Positions 57,611 through 64,000 of a DNA stretch of 64,000 nucleotides are shown here, piece by piece. Each line of letters begins with the position of its first letter. Within the stretch, counting starts at the first letter, position 1. Source of the stretch: Pararhizobium sp. YC-54 (GTDB lineage: Bacteria; Pseudomonadota; Alphaproteobacteria; Rhizobiales; Rhizobiaceae); contig NZ_JAOYTH010000002.1 of the NCBI RefSeq assembly GCF_025847205.1, positions 62,001 through 126,000 of the forward strand, given 5' to 3'. The position numbers and the translations under genes were made by a program. The notes below the pieces were generated by a model, which was not told the DNA's origin, searched no databases, and was given only the letters and a program-made list of their open reading frames with translations.

Positions 57611-59692
57611 TCATTCCGCCGCAGCTTTGAAATTGTTGCGTGCCAAAGCCGAACATTCGGCCATGACGGCGGACGCGCGTGCTATCGGGTTCGTCAAATA
57701 GAAGTCTTTGACCGGAGACGCAAACGCCGATTTGCCCATCTCACCGGCTTTTTGTGCCAGTGCGGCAATTTCACCGCTAGCGCCGGATGCGATCATGTCG
57801 ATCGCGGCGAAATGCGGATGTGCCGCATAAAGCTTGCCGCGCAATTCGGCAAGCGAATCAAACGGCAGCTTCTTGCCGAGCACGTCGGACAGCGCACGCA
57901 GGATCGCCCAGTCCTCGCGGGCGTCGCCCGGTGCGAAGCCGGCGCGGTTGCCCATCTGGACACGGCCTTCGGTGTTGACCCAGATGCCGGACTTTTCGGT
58001 ATAGGTCGCGCCCGGCAGGATGACGTCGGCGCCGTGAGCACCTTCGTCGCCGTGCGAGCCGATATAGACGGTGAAGCCGGCGGTCTTGGCGGAGAAATCC
58101 ATTTCGTCAGCGCCGAGCAGGAACAGGACGTCGGTTGCAGTCAGCATCTCGGCGGCAGTCTTGCCCCCCTCACCCGGCACAAAGCCGAGATCGAGACCGC
58201 CGACGCGCGAAGCGGCGGTATGGAGAACGGCAAAACCGTTCCAGTCTGCGGTCACCGCACCAACGGCGCTTGCGAGCTTGGCGGCAGCGGCCAGAACCGA
58301 AGCGCCATTGCCGCCGGAAATCGCGCCCTGGCCGACGATGATCATCGGACGCTGCGCCTTTTTCAGGACGCTCAAGAACTTGCCCTTGCCTGCGACCAGT
58401 TCGGCCAGCGTGTCCGTGCCTGCACCGAGATAGTCGTAGGAATAGCGCAGTTCGGCCTGTTCGCCGATCACGCCGATCGGGAAATTGGCCATCCGGAACC
58501 GCTTGCGGATACGGGCATTGAGAACGGAGGCTTCAAAGCGCGGGTTCGACCCGATGATCAAAAGCGCGTCGGCGCTTTCGATACCCTGGATCGTCGGGTT
58601 GAAGAGATAGCTTGCGCGGCCAAACGAAGGATCGAGCGCTGCGCCATCCTGGCGGCAGTCGATGTTCTTCGAGCCGAGCGAGGAGATCAGCTCCTTCAGC
58701 GCATACATTTCCTCGACGGAAGCAAGATCGCCGGCAATCGCGCCGATCCTGTCGCCGCTGGTCTTTGAGACAGCTGCCTTGATCGCGGCAAAGGCCTCGT
58801 TCCAGGCAGCGGGCTGCAGGCGGCCGTCCTTCTTCACGTAGGGGCGGTCGAGGCGCTGGGTCTTCAGGCCATCCCAGATGAAGCGGGTCTTGTCGGAAAT
58901 CCACTCTTCGTTGATCTCTTCGTTAACGCGCGGCATGACGCGCATCACTTCGCGGCCACGCGTATCGACGCGGATGGCCGAGCCGACGGCGTCCATGACG
59001 TCAATCGATTCGGTCTTGCCGAGTTCCCATGGACGGGCGTTGAAGGCGTAGGGCTTTGAGGTCAAAGCACCGACCGGGCAGAGATCGACGACATTGCCCT
59101 GAAGCTCCGACGTCATCGCCTGCTCGAGATAGGTGGTGATCTCGGCATCTTCGCCACGGCCGATCAGACCGAGTTCGGCAATGCCGGCGACTTCGGTGGT
59201 GAAGCGGACGCAGCGCGTGCAGTGAATGCAGCGGTTCATCACGGTCTTGACCAGCGGGCCGATATACTTGTCTTCGACAGCGCGCTTGTTTTCGTTGTAA
59301 CGGGTCGAATCGACGCCGAAGGCCATCGCCTGGTCCTGCAGGTCGCATTCGCCGCCCTGGTCGCAGATCGGGCAATCGAGCGGATGGTTGATCAAAAGGA
59401 ATTCCATCACGCCTTCGCGGGCCTTCTTGACCATCGGCGTGGTCGTGAAGACTTCCGGCGTTTCACCGTTCGGGCCCGGGCGCAGGTCGCGCACGCCCAT
59501 GGCGCAGGAGGCTGCCGGCTTCGGCGGCCCGCCCTTCACCTCGATCAGACACATGCGGCAGTTTCCGGCGACCGACAGCCGCTCATGGAAACAGAAGCGC
59601 GGAACCTCGGCGCCGGCCTCTTCGCACGCCTGCAGCAGCGTGAAATGATCCGGGACCTCGATCTCTTTTCCGTCGACTTTCAGCTTTGCCAT
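57611..59692 (-). CDS. nuoG: NADH-quinone oxidoreductase subunit G
   Basis: 693 residues. The N-terminal ferredoxin-type [2Fe-2S] domain has RFCFHERLSVAGNCRMC and CAMG; then the His-Cys3 [4Fe-4S] site HPLDCPICDQGGECDLQD; then CIHCTRCVRF for the third cluster. The C-terminal part is a molybdopterin-oxidoreductase-like domain without cofactor. The ATG at 59692 (MAKLKVDGKEIEVPDH) is chosen; a TTG four codons earlier has no spaced ribosome binding site. Confidence 0.96.
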   Translation of the reverse strand: MAKLKVDGKEIEVPDHFTLLQACEEAGAEVPRFCFHERLSVAGNCRMCLIEVKGGPPKPAASCAMGVRDLRPGPNGETPEVFTTTPMVKKAREGVMEFLLINHPLDCPICDQGGECDLQDQAMAFGVDSTRYNENKRAVEDKYIGPLVKTVMNRCIHCTRCVRFTTEVAGIAELGLIGRGEDAEITTYLEQAMTSELQGNVVDLCPVGALTSKPYAFNARPWELGKTESIDVMDAVGSAIRVDTRGREVMRVMPRVNEEINEEWISDKTRFIWDGLKTQRLDRPYVKKDGRLQPAAWNEAFAAIKAAVSKTSGDRIGAIAGDLASVEEMYALKELISSLGSKNIDCRQDGAALDPSFGRASYLFNPTIQGIESADALLIIGSNPRFEASVLNARIRKRFRMANFPIGVIGEQAELRYSYDYLGAGTDTLAELVAGKGKFLSVLKKAQRPMIIVGQGAISGGNGASVLAAAAKLASAVGAVTADWNGFAVLHTAASRVGGLDLGFVPGEGGKTAAEMLTATDVLFLLGADEMDFSAKTAGFTVYIGSHGDEGAHGADVILPGATYTEKSGIWVNTEGRVQMGNRAGFAPGDAREDWAILRALSDVLGKKLPFDSLAELRGKLYAAHPHFAAIDMIASGASGEIAALAQKAGEMGKSAFASPVKDFYLTNPIARASAVMAECSALARNNFKAAAE

Positions 59693-59814
59693 CTTCGCAC
59701 TCAATCCTGTCGTTCATTCGCCAGCCAAAGCGGCGAACAGATATTATAAAGGCACGCTAACCTGTTGAACGAAAACCACCGGCCCCCGCTCGAAACTCAA
59801 TCTCAACCCCTGGC

Positions 59815-60540
59815 TCAACCCTTCATCAGGGCCTTTGCCTGCTCGACCCAGCCGTCCCGCGCGATGCGACCGCCAAAACCCAGCTGGTCGTCGATGCGCT
59901 GCACGTCCTTATCGCTCCACAAGGCGACATCGGCATAACGCCGCACGCCCATTGCATTCAAAACCTGCTCCAGCTTCGGGCCGATGCCCGAAATCCGCTT
60001 CAGATCGTCCGCCTGCGTCTGGACAACGCGGGCCGCCGCCTTCTGCCGCTTCGGCTTTTCAGCCGTTGGCGCGGCAGCCACTACCGGCACAGCCTTGACT
60101 GGCGCTGTCTTCACGGGCGCAGACCTCACCGGTTCAGCCGCAGCCGGGGCAGCCTTGACTGCTTCTGCCTTTACAGGCTTGGCACTCTCCGCCACCGGCG
60201 CGGCATCCGCCGCCCTGACAGTGGTGACCACCGGTTCGGCAGACCCCGGCGCGGGTTTTTCGCCCGCTACGGCGCCGGTTTTCTGCGCCGTCCCGGCCAT
60301 TCCCTGCATCGCCCCGAACATGAAGCCGGCAATATGGCTGGTAACACTAAGACCGATCGCGGTTGCTGCCGCCATCGCCGCCGCCGGATGCTGCATCAAC
60401 GGATGCAGCGGCACCTTCGGCATGTCCTTCAGCCACTCGGTCATGCCGAACGGGTCGTTGCTACCGGCCGGGAAGCCGATGGAAGGACCGGCAGATCCTG
60501 CCCGTGTACCCTTGTCTGCTTCCTGTTCCGGCCTGTTCAT
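59815..60540 (-). CDS. Helix-hairpin-helix protein between nuoF and nuoG
   Basis: 241 residues. N-terminal third: polar, then a hydrophobic stretch (AAAMAAATAIGLSVTSHIAG) that could be a membrane anchor. The middle is an Ala/Pro/Val/Lys-rich disordered linker. C-terminal about 65 residues: a helix-hairpin-helix domain (LKRISGIGPKLEQVLNAMGV, then GRIARDGWVEQAKALMKG) of the COG3743 type. The same domain ends NuoE, encoded just upstream. The ATG has GGAG 9 bases upstream and lies 5 bases after the nuoF stop. A complex I assembly or accessory role is suggested only by position and by the shared domain. Confidence 0.82.
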   Translation of the reverse strand: MNRPEQEADKGTRAGSAGPSIGFPAGSNDPFGMTEWLKDMPKVPLHPLMQHPAAAMAAATAIGLSVTSHIAGFMFGAMQGMAGTAQKTGAVAGEKPAPGSAEPVVTTVRAADAAPVAESAKPVKAEAVKAAPAAAEPVRSAPVKTAPVKAVPVVAAAPTAEKPKRQKAAARVVQTQADDLKRISGIGPKLEQVLNAMGVRRYADVALWSDKDVQRIDDQLGFGGRIARDGWVEQAKALMKG

Positions 60541-60545
60541 ATCGC

Positions 60546-61850
60546 TTACTCCGCCGCTTGCAGCACCGCCCCATGCGATGTCGAATTCCGCGTGTATTCG
60601 TCGATGCGCTTTTCCATCTCCGGACGGAAGTTGCGGATCAGGCCCTGGATCGGCCATGCGGCCGCATCGCCGAGCGCGCAGATGGTGTGGCCTTCGACCT
60701 GCTTGGTGACATCGAACAGCATGTCGATTTCGCGCTTTTGAGCGCGGCCCTGAACCATGCGTTCCATGACGCGCATCATCCAGCCGGTGCCTTCACGGCA
60801 CGGCGTGCACTGGCCGCAGCTCTCGTGCTTGTAGAAGGCCGCGAGCCGCCAGATGGCCTTGATGATGTCGGTGGAGCGATCCATGACGATGACGGCGGCG
60901 GTCCCAAACGACGACTTGACGTCGCGCATGCCGTCGAAATCCATCGGCGCATCGATGATGTCCTCGGCCTTCACCACCGGGCAGGACGAACCGCCTGGGA
61001 TGACAGCCAGAAGATTGTCCCAGCCGCCGCGGATGCCGCCGCAATGGCGCTCGATCATCTCGCGGAACGGGACGCCCATCGCGTCTTCGAACGTGCATGG
61101 CTTGTTGACGTGGCCGGAGACCATGAACAGCTTGGTGCCGACATTGTTCGGGCGGCCGATCGCCGAGAACCAGGAAGCGCCGCGGCGCAGGATGGTCGGG
61201 GCAACGGCGATCGATTCGACGTTGTTGACCGTCGTCGGGCAACCGTAAAGGCCCATATTGGCCGGGAACGGCGGTTTAAGACGCGGCTGGCCCTTCTTGC
61301 CCTCAAGGCTTTCGAGAAGTGCTGTTTCCTCGCCGCAGATATAGGCGCCGGCGCCGTGATGGACATAGATGTCCATGTCCCAGCCATGCTTGTTGTTGAT
61401 GCCGAGAAGACCGGCGTCATAGCATTCGTCGATCGCCGCCTGCAGCGCCTCGCGTTCGCGGATATATTCGCCGCGCACGTAGATATAGGCCGTGTGCGCG
61501 CCCATGGCGAAGCTCGCGATCAGGCAGCCTTCGATCAGCGTATGCGGATCGTGGCGCATGATGTCGCGGTCCTTGCAGGTACCGGGCTCGGATTCGTCGG
61601 CATTGACGACGAGATAATGCGGCCGGCCGTCGCTTTCCTTCGGCATGAAGGACCACTTCAGGCCTGTCGGGAAGCCGGCGCCACCACGGCCACGAAGGCC
61701 GGAAGCCTTCATCTCGTTGATGATCCAGTCACGGCCCTTTTCCAGGATCTGCTTGGTGCCATCCCAGTGGCCACGGCTCATGGCGCCCTTGAGCGACTTG
61801 TCATGGATGCCGTAGATATTGGTAAAAATGCGATCTTTATCGTCGAGCAT
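60546..61850 (-). CDS. nuoF: NADH-quinone oxidoreductase subunit F
   Basis: NADH-binding subunit with FMN and the N3 cluster. 434 residues; [18 protein letters not shown] (FMN/NADH loop), [18 protein letters not shown] region reading [33 protein letters not shown], and the N3 ligands in [12 protein letters not shown] plus the later Cys in [13 protein letters not shown]. Starts 12 bases after nuoE. Confidence 0.97.
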   Translation of the reverse strand: MLDDKDRIFTNIYGIHDKSLKGAMSRGHWDGTKQILEKGRDWIINEMKASGLRGRGGAGFPTGLKWSFMPKESDGRPHYLVVNADESEPGTCKDRDIMRHDPHTLIEGCLIASFAMGAHTAYIYVRGEYIREREALQAAIDECYDAGLLGINNKHGWDMDIYVHHGAGAYICGEETALLESLEGKKGQPRLKPPFPANMGLYGCPTTVNNVESIAVAPTILRRGASWFSAIGRPNNVGTKLFMVSGHVNKPCTFEDAMGVPFREMIERHCGGIRGGWDNLLAVIPGGSSCPVVKAEDIIDAPMDFDGMRDVKSSFGTAAVIVMDRSTDIIKAIWRLAAFYKHESCGQCTPCREGTGWMMRVMERMVQGRAQKREIDMLFDVTKQVEGHTICALGDAAAWPIQGLIRNFRPEMEKRIDEYTRNSTSHGAVLQAAE

Positions 61851-61862
61851 GGTTCACCTAAC

Positions 61863-62987
61863 TTATCGCGGCTTCTTGCCGAAAACTTTGATGTATTCGG
61901 CTTCGCCGCCCTTGGCCAGCGCCTTGGCTTGCTTGCCCCAATCGTCGCGTTCGATGCGGCCCTTGAAATTCAGATAGCCGTCCACCCATTCGCGCTCAGC
62001 CTTCTTCCAGCCTGCGACCTGCGCGAAGGTGAAGATACCGAGTTCGTGGAGAGTGCCTTCGATCTTCGGGCCAACGCCGGAGATCAGCTTCAGGTCATCT
62101 GGAGCATCCGGCTTTGCGATGCCGGCGGGACGGTTCTTGTCCTCAAGCGACGGCTTTGCAGCAGCGGCAACGGGCTTTGCGTCCGCGCCGCCTTCAGCCC
62201 TGGTCTCGCCGGAAACCTTGTCGTTTGCAGCGGATTGAGACTTTGCCGTCGCCGGCGTCTTCAATGCCGGATCGGTTTCCGGGGCATCGGTCTTGACGCG
62301 GGCAGCGTTCGACGGCGGCACACTGACGGCCGCAGCATCGCTGACCTTCTTGGCGCGTGGTGCTGCCGGCTTCTTTTCCGGGGCCAGCAATGTGGTCGGA
62401 CCGCCGACGGGTGCGGAGAAGATACGGTCGATCTGCGGACCCGGCTTGACGTCGGCGCCCTTGCCTGCGTCGAAACGGTCGATGATGTATTCCAGCTGCG
62501 GAACAGTCAGGTCTTCATAGGTATCCTTGAAGATCATCACCATCGGTGCGTTGACGCAGGTACCCTGACACTCGACCTCTTCCCAGGACAAAGTGCCGGC
62601 TTCGTTCGGCGTCAGCGGATTGGGATGAATGCGCTTCTTGCACAGGTTGATCAGGTCTTCCGAGCCGCGCAGCATGCAAGGGGTCGTGCCGCACACCTGA
62701 ACATGGGCGCGTGTGCCGACCGGCTTCAACTGGAACTGGGTGTAGAAGGTCGCGACTTCGAGCACGCGGATATAGGGCATGGTCAGCATGTCGGCGATGC
62801 TTTCGATGGCCGCCTTGGTGACCCAGCCATCCTGCTCCTGCGCCCGCATCAACAGCGGAATGACCGCAGATTGCTCGCGGCCCTTCGGGTATTTCTTGAT
62901 CGTGGCCTTGGCCCATACCGCGTTTTCCTTGCTGAACGCAAAGGCCGCTGGCTGGACATTTTCTTCGGCTAGTCGACGAACGGACAT
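61863..62987 (-). CDS. nuoE: NADH-quinone oxidoreductase subunit E with C-terminal extension
   Basis: 374 residues, more than twice the size of E. coli NuoE. The first 200 residues are normal: thioredoxin-like domain holding the N1a [2Fe-2S] cluster with C99 and C104 (VCGTTPCMLRG) and C140 and C144 (ECQGTCVNAP). Then comes an Ala/Pro/Lys-rich linker (about 200-290) and a helix-hairpin-helix domain (about 293-358, LKLISGVGPKIEGTLHELGI, then KGRIERDDWGKQAKALAKGG). Extended NuoE proteins of this kind are known in alphaproteobacteria; the job of the domain is unknown. Confidence 0.95.
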   Translation of the reverse strand: MSVRRLAEENVQPAAFAFSKENAVWAKATIKKYPKGREQSAVIPLLMRAQEQDGWVTKAAIESIADMLTMPYIRVLEVATFYTQFQLKPVGTRAHVQVCGTTPCMLRGSEDLINLCKKRIHPNPLTPNEAGTLSWEEVECQGTCVNAPMVMIFKDTYEDLTVPQLEYIIDRFDAGKGADVKPGPQIDRIFSAPVGGPTTLLAPEKKPAAPRAKKVSDAAAVSVPPSNAARVKTDAPETDPALKTPATAKSQSAANDKVSGETRAEGGADAKPVAAAAKPSLEDKNRPAGIAKPDAPDDLKLISGVGPKIEGTLHELGIFTFAQVAGWKKAEREWVDGYLNFKGRIERDDWGKQAKALAKGGEAEYIKVFGKKPR

Positions 62988-63002
62988 TCTTCCCGCACCT
63001 TA

Positions 63003-63266
63003 TCAGTTAATCGAACCGCACCGCGAGGCCGTCAGGGTGACGAATTCGCAGGCATAGGCTGACTGGTCTTTTTGCAAAAATACGATGTAGCGCGTGCCGT
63101 TCGGCACTGCGGCCCTGATCTCATAGCCCTGGCTCAGAAGCCTGCCCATCCCGCTGCCCGACGAACCGCTCATCGCCGGTTCATCGGACTTCGGCGCGGT
63201 TTCCTGCGCAAAGGCAGGCGCCGCAGCAAGCATCGATGCCAAAAATGTCAGGACCACCCTGCGCAT
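63003..63266 (-). CDS. Small exported protein inside the nuo operon
   Basis: 87 residues, not recognised as a named family. Signal peptide 1-20 (RRVVLTFLASMLAAAPAFA, cleaved before QE), a Ser/Gly-rich stretch, then GRLLSQGYEIRAAVPNGTRY and IVFLQKDQSAYACEFVTLT with two cysteines (YACEF and SRCGSIN). Its ATG shares one base with the nuoD stop (TGATG), and nuoE follows after 15 bases, so it is translated with the operon. A periplasmic accessory or unrelated passenger role is open. Confidence 0.8.
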   Translation of the reverse strand: MRRVVLTFLASMLAAAPAFAQETAPKSDEPAMSGSSGSGMGRLLSQGYEIRAAVPNGTRYIVFLQKDQSAYACEFVTLTASRCGSIN

Positions 63267-64000
63267 CAACGATCAACCTCGCCGAACACGATATCGAGCG
63301 ATCCGAGAATGGCCGAGACGTCGGCCAGCTGATGCCCGCGACAGATGTAATCCATGGCCTGAAGATGGGCATAGCCGGGCGCGCGGATCTTGCAGCGATA
63401 CGGCTTGTTGGTGCCGTCGGAGACAAGATAGACGCCGAATTCGCCCTTCGGGGCTTCGACCGCGGCGTAAACCTCACCCTCCGGCACGTGATAGCCTTCG
63501 GTATAGAGCTTGAAATGGTGGATCAAGGCTTCCATCGAGCGCTTCATCTCGCCACGCTTCGGCGGTACGATCTTGCCGTCGAGCGAGGAGACCGGGCCGA
63601 CCTTGGCATCGCCCAGCAGGCGATTGACGCACTGGCGCATGATCTTGGCCGATTCGCGCATTTCGATCATGCGGATCAGGTACCGGTCGAAGCAGTCGCC
63701 GTTCTTGCCGATCGGGATGTCGAAATCCATGTCGGCATAGCATTCATAGGGCTGCGCCTTGCGCAGGTCCCAGGCAGCGCCCGAACCGCGCACCATGACG
63801 CCGGAAAAGCCCCAGGCCCAGGCATCATCCAGCGTCACGACGCCGATATCGACGTTGCGCTGCTTGAAGATGCGGTTGCCGGTGAGCAACTCGTCGATAT
63901 CGTCGACGGTCTTCAGGAACGGATCGATCCACTTGCCGATGTCCTCGACCAGTTCGTGCGGCAGGTCCTGATGAACGCCGCCCGGACGGAAATAGGCCGA
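63266..64000 (-). CDS. nuoD: NADH-quinone oxidoreductase subunit D (partial, N-terminus outside window)
   Basis: The 49-kDa-type subunit that forms the quinone site with NuoB. 244 codons are present and the frame is open to base 64000. Visible: [14 protein letters not shown] (the conserved GGVHQD block), [56 protein letters not shown], and the C-terminal [14 protein letters not shown] and [12 protein letters not shown], ending [11 protein letters not shown]. nuoC, nuoB and nuoA should lie beyond the window. Confidence 0.97.
   Translation of the reverse strand, partial: SAYFRPGGVHQDLPHELVEDIGKWIDPFLKTVDDIDELLTGNRIFKQRNVDIGVVTLDDAWAWGFSGVMVRGSGAAWDLRKAQPYECYADMDFDIPIGKNGDCFDRYLIRMIEMRESAKIMRQCVNRLLGDAKVGPVSSLDGKIVPPKRGEMKRSMEALIHHFKLYTEGYHVPEGEVYAAVEAPKGEFGVYLVSDGTNKPYRCKIRAPGYAHLQAMDYICRGHQLADVSAILGSLDIVFGEVDR

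Noticed and set aside
60363..62972. 869-codon open frame on the plus strand opposite nuoF/nuoE
   Set aside because: Mirrors codon bias of the nuo genes; nuoE and nuoF are unmistakable on the other strand.

Overview
This 64 kb window is a chromosomal core segment of an alphaproteobacterium, almost certainly a member of Rhizobiaceae (Rhizobium/Agrobacterium-type). The evidence is the gene content and order: aroQ-accB-accC-aat followed by DUF2155 and NDUFA12 genes, a pleD/divK pair, a short ProS without the editing insert, a DinB with an N-terminal zinc ribbon, mce-rnj-birA attached to a complete nuo operon, and LexA boxes of the alphaproteobacterial type GTTC-N7-GTTC. GC content is high and coding is dense. 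I saw no prophage, insertion sequence, CRISPR array, rRNA or tRNA.

Layout. 1-9 kb: the 3' part of RNase E, a class I aminotransferase, a DsbA-like thiol oxidoreductase, the start of fatty-acid synthesis (aroQ, accB, accC), aat, an inverted-repeat element, DUF2155 and the complex I accessory protein NDUFA12. 9-15 kb: the tRNA amidotransferase genes gatB, gatA and gatC, interleaved with two GNAT acetyltransferases, a DUF1294 protein and a YjhX/TopAI-like small protein, then an UPF0173 hydrolase. 15-31 kb: ruvX, small membrane proteins, an auxin-efflux-type carrier, an AidB-like flavoprotein, pyrB with a metal-site-deficient dihydroorotase, plsY, dprA, topA, rnr, DUF983, a Nudix hydrolase, an MFS carrier and rpmG. 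31-37 kb: a 0.7 kb gene-free stretch, pleD, divK, DUF3572, a HAD-like protein, SOS-controlled dinB and an L,D-transpeptidase. 38-46 kb: replicative dnaE, a very small SOS-controlled membrane peptide, an exported protein, lolD, lolC/E and proS. 46-64 kb: a candidate small RNA, DUF1467, mce, rnj, birA, and the nuo operon read on the minus strand from nuoD (cut by the window end) to nuoN.

The most interesting item is at 41659-41803. A 28-codon ORF encoding one hydrophobic helix has a good ribosome binding site. Its promoter is overlapped by a double LexA box (three GTTC half-sites at exact 11-base spacing), and it lies upstream of dnaE. A second LexA box sits at the likely start of dinB. In size and control the peptide resembles the known SOS membrane peptides (Caulobacter SidA, E. 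coli TisB and DinQ), although I cannot show homology. Other points of note are a YjhX/TopAI-like gene 12 kb from topA and next to a GNAT gene, the same helix-hairpin-helix domain both on NuoE and on an orphan protein between nuoF and nuoG, a pseudo-dihydroorotase paired with pyrB, and a plus-strand terminator at 46.44 kb that belongs to no protein gene and suggests a small RNA.
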